DNA of 64,000 nucleotides from Magnetococcales bacterium (GTDB lineage: Bacteria > Pseudomonadota > Magnetococcia > Magnetococcales > Magnetaquicoccaceae), in NCBI GenBank assembly GCA_011089965.1, contig JAANAU010000006.1:1-64000 (forward strand). Reading direction: 5' to 3'. The notes under the pieces are model-generated. The model was not told the origin of the DNA, did no database searches, and saw only the letters and a program-made list of their open reading frames with translations. Shown here piece after piece: positions 24,347-34,196 of the stretch (position 1 is its first letter; every line of letters starts with the position of its first letter). The position numbers and the translations under genes were made by a program.

Positions 24347-25612
24347 TCACCCCATCTCGGGATACACCGGAAAACGGTGACACAACCCGGTCACACCGTG
24401 ACGCACCTCGGCTTCCACCTCGGCATCTCCGTCCGGATGGACGGACAACCCATCCACCACCCGCACGATCCACTTGCCGATGGCTGTGAACTCTTCGGCT
24501 CCAAAGCCGCGCGTGGTCGAGGCCGGAGTGCCCAGACGAATCCCGGAGGTGACGAATGGTGAACGGGGATCGTTGGGGATGGCATTCTTGTTGCAGGTCA
24601 GACCGGACCGTTCCAGCGCCTTTTCCGTATCCTTGCCAGTGATGTTGCGCGAGGTCAGATCCACCAACATCAGATGATTGTCGGTCCCGCCCGACACGAT
24701 CCGCAACCCTCCGGCCACCAGGGTGGCAGCCAGCACATGGGCATTGGCACGCACCTGCTGGATATATTGTCGATACTCGGGACGCAAGGCCTCGCCAAAG
24801 GCCACGGCCTTGGCTGCGATCACATGCATCAACGGGCCACCCTGAATCCCGGGAAAGATCTTCGAGTTGATCTTTTTGGCCAGATCCTCCCGATTGGTCA
24901 GGATCATCCCGCCTCTGGGGCCACGCAAGGTCTTGTGGGTCGTGGTGGTCACGACATCCGCATACGGCATGGGATCCGGATGTTCGTCCACAGCCACCAG
25001 TCCGGCAAAGTGGGCCATATCCACCAGCAACGCTGCCCCACATCCGTCACAAATCTCTCTGAACCGGGCAAAGTCGATCACCCGGCTGTACGCCGACGCC
25101 CCGGCAATGATCACTTTGGGCCGATGTTCCCGGGCCAATGCTTCCAGACGATCATAATCGATGCGCTCCGTGGCCGGGTCCAGGCCATACTGCACAGAGC
25201 GAAACAGCTGTCCGGAAAAGTTCGGAGCTGCCCCATGGGTCAGATGACCCCCATGGGCCAGTGACATCCCCAACAGCAGCTCTCCGGGTTCCATCAAGGC
25301 CAACAGCGCCGCCATGTTCGCCTGGGATCCGGAATGGGGTTGCACATTGACATATTCACAGCCGAACAACCGTTTGGCCCGCTCGATGGCCAGATCCTCG
25401 GCCTGATCCACAAAGGCGCACCCCCCGTAGTAACGTTTATGGGGATAGCCTTCGGCATATTTATTGGTCAAAACGCTTCCCTGGGCCTCCAGAACTGCAC
25501 GACTGACAATATTTTCCGAAGCGATCAATTCGATTTGATTACGCTGCCGTCCCAGCTCAGAACGCATGGCCTGAAATATCTCGGGATCCACCGATTGCAA
25601 TACATCGATCAT
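24347..25612 (-). CDS. glyA: Serine hydroxymethyltransferase GlyA
   Basis: PLP enzyme interconverting serine and glycine with transfer of C1 to tetrahydrofolate. It has the [10 protein letters not shown] motif, [26 protein letters not shown], and the PLP lysine in [17 protein letters not shown] product of 421 residues from ATG 25612, which has AAGGA about 11 bp upstream (a GTG at 25621 is in frame). Possibly co-transcribed with ribD. Confidence 0.96.
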   Translation of the reverse strand: MIDVLQSVDPEIFQAMRSELGRQRNQIELIASENIVSRAVLEAQGSVLTNKYAEGYPHKRYYGGCAFVDQAEDLAIERAKRLFGCEYVNVQPHSGSQANMAALLALMEPGELLLGMSLAHGGHLTHGAAPNFSGQLFRSVQYGLDPATERIDYDRLEALAREHRPKVIIAGASAYSRVIDFARFREICDGCGAALLVDMAHFAGLVAVDEHPDPMPYADVVTTTTHKTLRGPRGGMILTNREDLAKKINSKIFPGIQGGPLMHVIAAKAVAFGEALRPEYRQYIQQVRANAHVLAATLVAGGLRIVSGGTDNHLMLVDLTSRNITGKDTEKALERSGLTCNKNAIPNDPRSPFVTSGIRLGTPASTTRGFGAEEFTAIGKWIVRVVDGLSVHPDGDAEVEAEVRHGVTGLCHRFPVYPEMG

Positions 25613-25735
25613 GGTTGACACGGTCCTTTTGGTGCTTATTGGAGAATCAAAAAAGGAAGAAAAGAGAAAAAAGAAGAATGAAAAAAGAAAATGAAAAAAG
25701 AAAAAATTAATAAAATGATTTGTTTAAAAGGCAAA

Positions 25736-25778
25736 ACCCTGGGGGATGAATCCCCCAGACCCCCTCTTTTCTTTCAAT
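25736..25778. repeat. Fragment of the dispersed palindromic element (terminator-like hairpin)
   Basis: Only the third hairpin of the element (ctgggggatgaatcccccag) and its ccccctcttttctttcaa flank remain, 4 bp after the rpiB stop. In the rpiB direction the hairpin is followed by a short T-rich run. The next 110 bp toward glyA are A-rich low-complexity sequence (gaaaaaag-type) with no gene. Confidence 0.75.
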
Positions 25779-25781
25779 CCT

Positions 25782-26243
25782 TTAATGCGGAACATCCCTG
25801 GTGCGCGCATAATATTCCAACTTGTCCAGCCGACGCTGATGCCGCCCTCCCTCAAACGACTCCTGCAACCAAACATCCACAATGGCACGCGCCACCGCCA
25901 CACCCGTCACCCGCCCCCCCATCACCAAAACATTCGCATCATTGTGCTGACGCGCCATGCGCGCCGTGTACTCGTCATGACACAACCCGGCACGCACCCC
26001 GGCCCAACGATTGGCAGCAATGCTCATACCCAACCCGGTGCCACACAACAAAATCCCCCGATCCATCGACCCCCCGGCCACCAAATGACGACACACCTCA
26101 TCCGCCAGATCCGGATAATCAACCGCCTCACCCGAATGCACCCCAAGATCCACCACCTCCACCGCATGCCGCTCGCGAATCCACACCACCAACTCCTCTT
26201 TCAAATCCCAGGCCCCATGGTCTGCCGCCACCCAGATCCGCAT
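25782..26243 (-). CDS. rpiB: Ribose-5-phosphate isomerase B
   Basis: Interconverts ribulose 5-phosphate and ribose 5-phosphate. Has the N-terminal AADHGAWDLKEEL, the VDYPDLADEVC segment and the catalytic-Cys/anion loop GILLCGTGLGMSIAANR, then RAGLCHDEYTARMARQHNDA. A product of 153 residues from ATG 26243, a typical RpiB length. It follows lapB by 16 bp on the same strand. Confidence 0.96.
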   Translation of the reverse strand: MRIWVAADHGAWDLKEELVVWIRERHAVEVVDLGVHSGEAVDYPDLADEVCRHLVAGGSMDRGILLCGTGLGMSIAANRWAGVRAGLCHDEYTARMARQHNDANVLVMGGRVTGVAVARAIVDVWLQESFEGGRHQRRLDKLEYYARTRDVPH

Positions 26244-26259
26244 CGTCACACCCCTTGCC

Positions 26260-27444
26260 TCATAATGGTTCCATGGTGTCCCACTGGTGACACTGGGGAC
26301 ATTTCCAATAAATATCCTGTGACTTGAAACCGCAACGCCCACACTGAAAAGCGGGTTGCATCGCCAGTTGCTCCTCGATGCGCCGTCGGGCAATCTCCAA
26401 TGCCTCACCCACCCGGTCGCTGCGCGCCATCAGGATAATCCAAGGCACCACCACCGACAAGGAACGAGGATGACGGGAAATCCCCAGCCGCAACAACTCC
26501 AAAGCCGCATCCACCCGCCCGCGCTGCTCCAACAACGCCGCACAATCAATCACCAATCGGGCAGAAGCAGCCAATACCAAAATCGAATCGTTCAAAAAAC
26601 GAAAAAAACCCTCTTCATCCCCAATCTGCCCATAAGCGCGCCGCAACGGATCCATCAACAGAAAAAAATGGCTGGGTCGGGTACTTTTGAGGGCTTCCAG
26701 AATGTCGATGGCCTCGCCAGCCCGCCCCATGGCCAACAACGCCTCTCCCAACAAACGACGCGCCTCCACACACCCCGGAAAAACCCGAATGGCCGCACGA
26801 AACTGCTCCATCGCCTCCCCATCCCCCACACCGGCAGAGGCGGATTGCTGCCGCTCCAAACCCATCCGCACCCGAATATGGGCCTCGCGACGGGGATCCC
26901 CACTGCCGGTGACCGTCTCCAGCCGTTTCAGGATCTCCAAAGCCATGTCCCAACGCCCTTCGTTCTCATGCATGGCCTGCAAACCCGCCAAGGCAGCCCG
27001 ATGATCCGGATCAACCGTCAAGACCTGCCGATAGGCTTCCACCGCCCGATCCACAAATCCTCCCTGCCGGAAATCCTCAGCCAGGGCATGCAAGGCCGCA
27101 ATGCGATGCTCATCCGAAAGGTTGGGACGGGCAATGAGCGTTTGATGAATCCGTATGGCACGCCCCACCTCACCACGCGCCCGGAACAGCTTGCCCAGAG
27201 AGAGATGAATCTCCACCGTCTCCGAGTTGAGCCGTACAAACTTGACAAACTCCTCAATCGCCTTGTCCGGCTCATCGGCCAGAAGAAAATTCAAACCACG
27301 CAAATAGAGCGCCGACTCTTGACCAGGCGCTTCCCGTCGCCGTTGCGCACTCTCTTCCCGTCCCAAACGGCGACCCGCCCCAAAGATGAACGCACCCAAG
27401 GTGACGGCCAATGCCGCCCATCCCACCAGATGAGGAAACTCCAT
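26260..27444 (-). CDS. lapB: LapB/YciM-type TPR protein
   Basis: Inner-membrane TPR protein that coordinates LPS assembly and, in Escherichia coli, FtsH-dependent LpxC turnover. The 394-residue product has an N-terminal membrane helix (VGWAALAVTLGAFIFGAG), about eight TPR units, and a C-terminal rubredoxin-like zinc ribbon with FQCGRCGFKSQDIYWKCPQC. It follows lapA by 16 bp, matching the known lapA-lapB pair. Confidence 0.92.
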   Translation of the reverse strand: MEFPHLVGWAALAVTLGAFIFGAGRRLGREESAQRRREAPGQESALYLRGLNFLLADEPDKAIEEFVKFVRLNSETVEIHLSLGKLFRARGEVGRAIRIHQTLIARPNLSDEHRIAALHALAEDFRQGGFVDRAVEAYRQVLTVDPDHRAALAGLQAMHENEGRWDMALEILKRLETVTGSGDPRREAHIRVRMGLERQQSASAGVGDGEAMEQFRAAIRVFPGCVEARRLLGEALLAMGRAGEAIDILEALKSTRPSHFFLLMDPLRRAYGQIGDEEGFFRFLNDSILVLAASARLVIDCAALLEQRGRVDAALELLRLGISRHPRSLSVVVPWIILMARSDRVGEALEIARRRIEEQLAMQPAFQCGRCGFKSQDIYWKCPQCHQWDTMEPL

Positions 27445-27460
27445 TCAAAAGCCCCTCGCT

Positions 27461-27760
27461 TCACAAATCATTGATCAAGGGGAGAGTACGCAGATTGGTC
27501 ACTTCCCGCTCCAGTGCCTGATTGCGATCACGCAGGGATTGCATATTCCAATAAGGCCGCACCCCGCCAGGCCAACCAGAAGTGACACCAAGCAGAAATC
27601 CCAACAATAAAGGAATGAAAACCACAACAAACAACGGAACCTCCACCAGGAACCACCCCCCGGGAAAGGTCACCGCCACCTCGGCCTGATTGCCGTTGGC
27701 AAACAAAATCGCCACGATCCCCAACAGGACCGCTCCGATCAGACGCATCCAGGCGTGCAT
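27461..27760 (-). CDS. lapA: LapA-domain inner-membrane protein
   Basis: The 99-residue product has two transmembrane helices (RLIGAVLLGIVAILFANGN and VPLFVVVFIPLLLGFLLGV) joined by the short loop found in LapA/DUF1049 proteins, then a C-terminal coiled-coil stretch (SLRDRNQALEREVTNL). LapA works with LapB in envelope assembly. It sits between ihfB and lapB, as in many Pseudomonadota. Confidence 0.88.
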   Translation of the reverse strand: MHAWMRLIGAVLLGIVAILFANGNQAEVAVTFPGGWFLVEVPLFVVVFIPLLLGFLLGVTSGWPGGVRPYWNMQSLRDRNQALEREVTNLRTLPLINDL

Positions 27761-27859
27761 CTCAGACCGTCACACTACCCAAAAATGAAATAAAATCCCT
27801 AAAAGACCGCTGCCGGTCTCCTGCCAGTTGCCCTGAATCCAGGGCCAAACCTCCATACC

Positions 27860-27898
27860 GCATGGCGCGGATCTCACCTGCTGAAATCCGCGCCATGC
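27860..27898 (-). terminator. Long hairpin between ihfB and lapA
   Basis: A perfect 13-bp stem (gcatggcgcggat / atccgcgccatgc) with a 13-nt loop starts 9 bp after the ihfB stop. It has no clear U tract. It may partly stop or stabilise the rpsA-ihfB transcript before lapA. The rest of the 146-bp gap holds nothing I can identify. Confidence 0.6.
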
Positions 27899-27906
27899 CT
27901 TGTCAA

Positions 27907-28182
27907 TCACACATCCACCCGCCGCCGCAGCTCTTTGCCCGCCTTGAAAAACAACACCCGCTTGGCATCCACCAGAACATGATCGCCGGTCTTGGGGTTG
28001 CGTCCGTCCCGGGAACGCCGCTGCTTGACACCAAAACTGCCAAACCCGCGCAGCTCCACCCGATCTCCCCGATCCAGGGAGGCACTGATGGTATCAAATA
28101 CCGTGTTGACCGCCACTTCCGCCTCCCTGCGGGAAAGCTCCATCTTGGCGGCTATGGCACTGATCAAGGATGATTTGGTCAT
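27907..28182 (-). CDS. ihfB: Integration host factor, beta subunit
   Basis: A DNA-bending HU-family protein that acts with IhfA. A product of 91 residues: MTKSSLISAIAAKM, EVAVNTVFDTISASL, the RVELRGFGSFGVKQR strand and the arm with GRNPKTGDHVLV, then KRVLFFKAGKELRRRV. The DNA-intercalating Pro is in RNPKTG. It sits 31 bp after rpsA, the usual rpsA-ihfB order, which separates it from plain HU. Confidence 0.93.
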   Translation of the reverse strand: MTKSSLISAIAAKMELSRREAEVAVNTVFDTISASLDRGDRVELRGFGSFGVKQRRSRDGRNPKTGDHVLVDAKRVLFFKAGKELRRRVDV

Positions 28183-28213
28183 GAGACACCTCTATATGAC
28201 GTACGGAGCTGCG

Positions 28214-29935
28214 TTACCGTTTTCCCAGATCACCGGTCTGTCTTTCCAAAGCCTGGCTCAAAGCCTCGCCCAGGCTGCTGGTGGCACTACCCGGATCCGA
28301 CGTGTACTCCTTGATGCTCTGCCGCTCCTGACTGATCTCCATGGACTTGATGGAGAGCATGACCTTGCGTTTCTGACGATCCACCTGGATCACCTGCGCA
28401 GTCACTTCGCCCCCGACCTTGAAATCCACACCATCCCGGTCATCCCGTGAATACTCGGATTTCCGCAAAAAGCCCTCGATCTCATCCGCCAGCTGCATCA
28501 CAACACCCGCCTGGCTCACCTCTTTGATCACCCCGGTCACAGACTCCCCTTTGGCATGGGCATCGGCCCACTGGGTCCAGGCATCCGGCGTGGCCTGCTT
28601 CAGACCCAAAGAGATGCGCTCCTTCTCCGGATCCAGCGACAACACCACGGCCTCAACCTCCTGACCGCGCTGATAGCTCTTGAGCAGATCTTCCGGAGGA
28701 TTGGGATCCCAAGTCACATCCGACAAATGGACCAGTCCGTCGATATCCCCATCCAAACCGACAAACAGTCCGAATTCCGTGATGTTCTTGATCTCGCCAC
28801 GTACCGCAGTGCCCACCGGATACCTCTCGGCAAAGGTCTGCCACGGATTTTCCAAACACTGCTTGACGCCCAACGAGATGCGACGACGCTCGGCATCCAC
28901 ATCGAGCACCATCACCTCCACCTCCTGGCCCACATTCAAAACCTTGGACGGATGCAGATTCTTCTTGGTCCAGGCCAGCTCCGACACATGAGCCAACCCC
29001 TCGACACCCGCTTCCAGCTCCACAAAGGCACCATAATCGGTGATGTTGGTCACCACCCCCTTGAAACGGGCACCTGCCGGATACTTGGCACCGATCCCCT
29101 CCCATGGGTCGGTCTGCAACTGTTTGATACCCAAAGAGATACGCTGGGTCTCGGAGTTGAACTTGATCACCTGCACCCCAACGGTATCGCCCACCGTGAC
29201 CACGCTCGACGGATGTTTGACCCGCTTCCAGGACATGTCGGTGATGTGCAGCAGACCATCCAACCCCCCCAGATCCACGAACGCACCGTAATCCGTGATG
29301 TTTTTGACCACGCCATCCAGGATCATCCCTTCGTGCAAGGTCTCCAGCAGGGCGGTACGGGCGCTTTCGCGCTGCTTTTCAATGACCGAACGCCGCGAGA
29401 CCACGATGTTGCCGCGCCGACGATCCATTTTCAGAATCTCAAAGGGCTGCTCTTCGTCTTGCAGACGGGTGATGTCGTGAACCGGACGCACATCCACCTG
29501 CGAACCAGGCAGGAAAGCGGCCAATCCATTGATATCCACCGTGTAACCGCCCTTGACCTTGCCCATGATGCGACCACGCACCACCGCACTTTCGTTGAAA
29601 GCCTTTTCCAGGGCAATCCAGGCCTCTTCCCGTTTGGCCTTCTCACGCGACAGCACAGCCTGACCATTCTGGTCTTCGCAGCGCTCCACGAACACATCCA
29701 CCTTGTCGCCGACCGCCAGGGTCAGTGTGCCATCCGCGTTGAAGAACTCCTTGACATGCAGACGTCCTTCCGACTTCAGACCCACATCGATGACAAACTC
29801 TTCACCTTCGCGTTGGATGATGGTTCCGGTGATGACCTGGCCCTCTTTGCCCACACCCTTGCCAAACGACTCCTCCAACAACGCGCCAAAATCTTCATCC
29901 TCAAATTCAAAGTCCAGATTCAATGATTCAGAAGC
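28214..29935 (-). CDS. rpsA: 30S ribosomal protein S1
   Basis: mRNA-binding ribosomal protein with six S1 (OB-fold) repeats, seen as repeated VDLGGLDGLLHITD, VELEAGVEGLAHVSE and VGLDGDIDGLVHLSD units. A GTG at 29935 is the probable start (573 residues, MASESLNLDFEF), with GAGG 9 bp upstream. An ATG at 29983 would add 16 residues that do not resemble the family. Lies between cmk and ihfB as in Escherichia coli. Confidence 0.95.
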   Translation of the reverse strand, partial: ASESLNLDFEFEDEDFGALLEESFGKGVGKEGQVITGTIIQREGEEFVIDVGLKSEGRLHVKEFFNADGTLTLAVGDKVDVFVERCEDQNGQAVLSREKAKREEAWIALEKAFNESAVVRGRIMGKVKGGYTVDINGLAAFLPGSQVDVRPVHDITRLQDEEQPFEILKMDRRRGNIVVSRRSVIEKQRESARTALLETLHEGMILDGVVKNITDYGAFVDLGGLDGLLHITDMSWKRVKHPSSVVTVGDTVGVQVIKFNSETQRISLGIKQLQTDPWEGIGAKYPAGARFKGVVTNITDYGAFVELEAGVEGLAHVSELAWTKKNLHPSKVLNVGQEVEVMVLDVDAERRRISLGVKQCLENPWQTFAERYPVGTAVRGEIKNITEFGLFVGLDGDIDGLVHLSDVTWDPNPPEDLLKSYQRGQEVEAVVLSLDPEKERISLGLKQATPDAWTQWADAHAKGESVTGVIKEVSQAGVVMQLADEIEGFLRKSEYSRDDRDGVDFKVGGEVTAQVIQVDRQKRKVMLSIKSMEISQERQSIKEYTSDPGSATSSLGEALSQALERQTGDLGKR

Positions 29936-30025
29936 CACGGGACCAGCACCTCGGTTAATGGTTGAGGGGTCAACACCCCACACAAATCCCTTTGGATCCC
30001 TCCGCCGGGTATTTCATACATGCAT

Positions 30026-30730
30026 TCAGGAACGACGCATCAGCCGCGCGATCCGGTCGATCACGGCCTGACAACTCTCGGCCAAAGTCATGGCCGTCGT
30101 ATCCACGACCACGGCACCGGGTGCAGCGGCCATGGGGGCATGGGCACGTCCGGCATCGCGGGCATCCCGTTCGGCCATGCGCGCGATCAATTCAGTCAAA
30201 TTAACAGCTTCTCCCCGCTCTTGCAACTCCAGAGCACGGCGTCGTGCCCGTTCTTCCAAAGAGGCGGTCAGAAAAATCTTCAAATCCGCATCCGGCCACA
30301 CCTGGGTGCCCACATCGCGGCCATCGAGAATCAGATCGGTTCCGGCACCATAGCGCCGCTGGAACCCCAACAGTGCGGCACGCACCTCGGACAGGGCCGC
30401 AACCCGGGAGGCCGCCTGCCCCACCTCTTCGGCCCGCAAAGCCAATGTGACCTCTTCCTCGCCCAGGAAAGCGGCATAACACCCGGCACCCAGGGCACGA
30501 TAGGCAAAGGGCATGGTGGCAGCGATCCGGGCCAGCTCCAAAGTTCCGGTCAGGCCCGTGCGTGTGGCGATCAATCCAACAGCCCGATAGAGTGCTCCGG
30601 TCTCCAGATAGCTCAAACCAAACCGGGCTGCCGCACTCCGGCAGACCGCACCCTTGCCGGCCCCAGCCGGACCATCCACGGCCACAACGATTCTCTCCCC
30701 TTTGGGAACAACGGCTTCCATGATCGTCAT
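30026..30730 (-). CDS. cmk: Cytidylate kinase
   Basis: Phosphorylates CMP and dCMP. It has the P-loop VVAVDGPAGAGKGAVCRS, the YLETGALYRAVGL segment, LDGRDVGTQVWPDADLKIFL and RRALELQERGE. The product is 234 residues. The ATG at 30730 shares its A with the aroA stop (TGATG), so translation is probably coupled. The gene order aroA-cmk-rpsA is widespread in Pseudomonadota. Confidence 0.95.
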   Translation of the reverse strand: MTIMEAVVPKGERIVVAVDGPAGAGKGAVCRSAAARFGLSYLETGALYRAVGLIATRTGLTGTLELARIAATMPFAYRALGAGCYAAFLGEEEVTLALRAEEVGQAASRVAALSEVRAALLGFQRRYGAGTDLILDGRDVGTQVWPDADLKIFLTASLEERARRRALELQERGEAVNLTELIARMAERDARDAGRAHAPMAAAPGAVVVDTTAMTLAESCQAVIDRIARLMRRS

Positions 30731-32070
30731 CACTCTTCTGTGCGTTGTTCGATCCGTCCGCCCAAGGTGGCCATGGTGGTGCCAAACCCAGGGAAAGAGG
30801 TCTCCACATTGGCCCGTCCGGTCACGGTCACGGCACGCCGTGCAGCCAGACCCGCCACCATCAGGGTCATGGCAATGCGGTGATCCCCGTAGGCTTCGGC
30901 CCGGGCACCCCCGGCCAATCCCCCCGGGTTGCCACGGATCCGCATGCCATCCGGCAACTCTTCAATATCCGCACCCTGGCGTCCCAACCCCTGGGCAATG
31001 GCCTGGATGCGATCACTCTCTTTGACGCGCAGCTCTTCCGCTCCGGTGACCACGGTCTCCCCGACCGCACAGGCAGCAGCCAAAGCAAACACCGGAAACT
31101 CGTCGATGGCGCGGGGCACCACCTCGGGAGGCACCTGAATGCCGTGGAGACGCGAATGGCGCACGCGCAGATCCGCCACGGGTTCGCCCCCGTCATCCCG
31201 TTGATTCTCCAGGGTGATATCCGCACCCATCATGAGCAGGAGATCCAGAAGACCGGTACGGGTTGGATTGATCCCCACGCCACGCAAAGTGACATCCGAA
31301 TCCGGCACCAGCAAGGCGGCCACCATGGGAAATGCGGCGCTGGAGATGTCACCGGGCACGGTCAACGCCACGCCACGCAGACGCGCACCACCGGTCACGG
31401 CCACAGTCAGACCGTGACGCTCCAGCCCCACCCCATACGCTGCCAGCATCCGTTCCGTATGGTCACGGGAGAGAGCCGGTTCGCTCACCACCGTGCGCCC
31501 GGCAGCATTCAGACCAGCCAGCAGCAATGCGGTCTTGACCTGGGCCGAGGCCACGGGACTGACATATTCGATGCCGGTCAATTCCGTGCCCTGGATGGCC
31601 AGGGGGGCATAACGGTTCTGGTTTCGTCCCAGGATGCGGGCACCCATGCGTGCCAGGGGTATGGCCACCCGACCCATGGGACGGCTGCGCAGACTCTCGT
31701 CCCCGGTCAGAACCGAAAAAAAGGGTTGTCCGGCCAGCAATCCGGCCAACAGCCGCATGCCGGTTCCGGAGTTGCCCATATCCAGGACATCTTCAGGTTC
31801 GCTCAACCCTTCCAGTCCCACCCCGCGCAGATGCCACACCCCGGCATCGGTACGCCGGGCCGCCACCCCCATGGCCTGAAAGGCAGCCACCGTGCGCAAG
31901 ACATCCTCTCCTTCCAGAAGATGATGAATCACGCTCTCCCCATCGGCCAGGGCACCGAAGATCACGGCCCGATGGGAGATCGATTTGTCTCCAGGAAGCT
32001 CAATCTCCCCGCGCAACGGCCCGCCCGGGTGGGCAATCAACATGGATTTCACTGGTATCATCTCCATCAT
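30730..32070 (-). CDS. aroA: 5-enolpyruvylshikimate-3-phosphate synthase
   Basis: Joins shikimate 3-phosphate and PEP in the chorismate pathway. Motifs are the N-terminal LRGEIELPGDKSISHRAVIF, the LDMGNSGTGMRLLAGLLAGQ segment and RVKESDRIQAIAQGL. A product of 446 residues or slightly fewer: the ATGs at 32070, 32067, 32061 and 32043 are all in frame. It overlaps the tyrA stop. The loop sequence DMGNSGTGMRLL has the Gly-for-Ala (GNSGT) context seen in class I or II variants; I do not assign the class. Confidence 0.95.
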   Translation of the reverse strand: MMEMIPVKSMLIAHPGGPLRGEIELPGDKSISHRAVIFGALADGESVIHHLLEGEDVLRTVAAFQAMGVAARRTDAGVWHLRGVGLEGLSEPEDVLDMGNSGTGMRLLAGLLAGQPFFSVLTGDESLRSRPMGRVAIPLARMGARILGRNQNRYAPLAIQGTELTGIEYVSPVASAQVKTALLLAGLNAAGRTVVSEPALSRDHTERMLAAYGVGLERHGLTVAVTGGARLRGVALTVPGDISSAAFPMVAALLVPDSDVTLRGVGINPTRTGLLDLLLMMGADITLENQRDDGGEPVADLRVRHSRLHGIQVPPEVVPRAIDEFPVFALAAACAVGETVVTGAEELRVKESDRIQAIAQGLGRQGADIEELPDGMRIRGNPGGLAGGARAEAYGDHRIAMTLMVAGLAARRAVTVTGRANVETSFPGFGTTMATLGGRIEQRTEE

Positions 32071-32978
32071 CCCTGATCCGCCTTCTTATGCGCCAGGATG
32101 ATGCCGTCGCGGGTACGCTTGGAACGGGCAAACGCCCCGTACAACCCGTCCCGGTCGCCATCCCGCACCCGTTGGGTCAACACCTCCAACGCCTCCCGGA
32201 ACCGGGTCAGAATGTCCAGAATCGCCTCCCGGTTGGACAGACAGATGTCCCGCCACATGGCCGGATCCGACGAGGCGATACGGGTGAAATCGCGGAATCC
32301 ACCTGCGGCATAGCGGAACACCTCGGCCCGGATGTCGTCCTCCAGATCCGACAAGGTGTTGACCACATTGTAGGCAATCAGATGCGGCAGATGGCTGGTG
32401 GCCCCCAACACCCGGTCATGGGTCAACACATCCATGGTCTCGACCCGGGATCCCACCGCCTCCCACATGCGTCGCACCTGTTCCAAGGCCCCCGGATCGG
32501 TCTGTTCCGTGGGGGTCAGGATGGTGCGACTCCCTTCATACAGGGTGGCAAAAGAGGCTTCGACCCCGGAGTGTTCGGTCCCGGCTATCGGATGGCCGCC
32601 GACAAAAAAGGCCCCCTTGGGCATCAAGGCCTCGCAAGGGGCCACCACGGTTCCTTTGACGCTGCCCGCATCGGTCACCACACACCCAGGTTCCAACGCC
32701 TGGGCAAAATCCTCGACAATGCGCGGAATGGTCAGAACCGGAGTGGCCACCAACACCATGGTTGCCCCACGCACCCCTTGCGCTGCCGAGGTGGTCCAGT
32801 GATCGATCACCCCCAGCTCCAGCGCCTTGGTCAACGAATCCCGGGTGCGATTCACCCCGACCACCTCGCCAACCAGATTGCGTTCTTTCAGCGCCCGCGC
32901 CAGCGAGCCGCCGATCAACCCCACGCCGACAATGGTCAAACGGGGAATAAACAGAGAAATATCATTACTTTCTTTCAT
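32067..32978 (-). CDS. tyrA: Prephenate dehydrogenase TyrA
   Basis: NAD-dependent enzyme of tyrosine synthesis. The Rossmann motif is TIVGVGLIGGSLARAL. Catalytic segments are GSVKGTVV, FVGGHPIAGTEHSGVE and LPHLIAYNVVNTL, followed by AAGGFRDFTRIASSDP. A product of 303 residues without a chorismate-mutase or ACT domain. It sits between pheA and aroA, so Phe, Tyr and EPSP steps are clustered. Confidence 0.94.
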   Translation of the reverse strand: MKESNDISLFIPRLTIVGVGLIGGSLARALKERNLVGEVVGVNRTRDSLTKALELGVIDHWTTSAAQGVRGATMVLVATPVLTIPRIVEDFAQALEPGCVVTDAGSVKGTVVAPCEALMPKGAFFVGGHPIAGTEHSGVEASFATLYEGSRTILTPTEQTDPGALEQVRRMWEAVGSRVETMDVLTHDRVLGATSHLPHLIAYNVVNTLSDLEDDIRAEVFRYAAGGFRDFTRIASSDPAMWRDICLSNREAILDILTRFREALEVLTQRVRDGDRDGLYGAFARSKRTRDGIILAHKKADQG

Positions 32979-32990
32979 ATTGTCCGCACG

Positions 32991-34100
32991 TCACAAGGCT
33001 CGGACCGGATAGGAACCGAGAATCCGCATGGTCACCCCGGCCATGGCCATCAACTCCTCCAGGGCACCAGCCACCGGAGGATCGCTCACATGTCCAGCCA
33101 CATCCAAAAAAAACAGATACTCCCAGGCCTGCTTGCCGGACGGACGGGATTCGATCCGGGAGAGATTGATCTGGCGCCGGGCAAAGATCCCCAACACCTG
33201 ATGCAGAAAACCGGGTTGATCCCGCAACGAGAACATCAGACTGGTTTTGTCCTGACCCGAACGGGTGGGTTCACCCCGTCCGATCACCAGGAAGCGGATC
33301 TCCTCGGCACGATCCTCGATATGTTCGGCCAGCCGCTGGCAGCCCAGGTTCTCTGCCAAAGGAGAGGGGGCAATACAGGCCGCACCCGGTTCCGTGGTGG
33401 CCAGTCGGGCAGCCTCGGCCACGTTTTCGACCAGGCGTGTCGGCACTCCGGGCAGGCAGCGGTCGATCCAGTTGCGGCAGCGGGAGAGTCCCATGCGGGT
33501 GCCATGCAGCACCCGGACCCCATCCAGGGCTGTCACACCCGACAAGAGATCATAGGCGACCTCCAGATAGATCTCGCCACGAATCGACAACGGAGAGTCC
33601 ACAAAACGGTCCAGGGTATGGGTGATCATCCCGTCATTGGAGTTTTCCACCGGGGCCACGGCAAAGTCGGCCCGGCTCACCTCGACCTCATGGAACAGCT
33701 CGTCAATGGAGGCAGAGGCCGAGAGTTGACACGACGATCCGAACTGTTTGAGGGCTGCCAGATGGGTGAATGCATACTCTGGACCGAGATAGACCACGGA
33801 GAGCGGTTTTTCCAGACTCAAAGAGGCTGAAATGATCTCCCGATAGATCCGGTGTACAGCCGACAGGGGCAATGCCCCCTGATGACGGGCGGCCAGACGG
33901 CGATGGATCGACGCCTCCCGTTCCGGTCGATAGAAAGAGGGATCGGCACGCACCCCGGCCCCTTTGATTCGTCCCACTTCCAACACCTGTTCGGCCCGTT
34001 CCATGATGAGATCATGGATGCGGTCATCGATGGCATCGATGGCCTGGCGCAGCGCCAACAGGGTATCGGCTTCCGAAGGGGGGGGAAGATCAATCGTCAT
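32991..34100 (-). CDS. pheA: Bifunctional chorismate mutase / prephenate dehydratase
   Basis: The N-terminal AroQ-type chorismate mutase (about residues 10-90: LLALRQAIDAIDDRIHDLI, VGRIKG) is joined to prephenate dehydratase (VYLGPEYAFTHLAAL, VAPVENSNDGMITHTLD, GQDKTSLMFSLRDQPG) and a C-terminal ACT domain with LSRIESRPSGKQAWEYLFFL. The ESRP motif binds phenylalanine for feedback control. The product is 369 residues from ATG 34100. Confidence 0.95.
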   Translation of the reverse strand: MTIDLPPPSEADTLLALRQAIDAIDDRIHDLIMERAEQVLEVGRIKGAGVRADPSFYRPEREASIHRRLAARHQGALPLSAVHRIYREIISASLSLEKPLSVVYLGPEYAFTHLAALKQFGSSCQLSASASIDELFHEVEVSRADFAVAPVENSNDGMITHTLDRFVDSPLSIRGEIYLEVAYDLLSGVTALDGVRVLHGTRMGLSRCRNWIDRCLPGVPTRLVENVAEAARLATTEPGAACIAPSPLAENLGCQRLAEHIEDRAEEIRFLVIGRGEPTRSGQDKTSLMFSLRDQPGFLHQVLGIFARRQINLSRIESRPSGKQAWEYLFFLDVAGHVSDPPVAGALEELMAMAGVTMRILGSYPVRAL

Positions 34101-34196
34101 GGATGGGCGTACACGACTCCGGAGGTGAACGTCAAAGGGCCAGTCGTGCATACTACACGGTTATGCGCCACGACGCCAGAGTTGGACTGCACCGAT

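Noticed and set aside
28556-29926. Long plus-strand open frame of 456 codons
   Set aside because: It is antisense to rpsA; the composition (His/Gln-rich) is that of a GC-rich shadow frame and has no start context.
31650-33830. 726-codon plus-strand open frame
   Set aside because: Antisense across aroA, tyrA and pheA, all of which have clear protein motifs in the minus frames.
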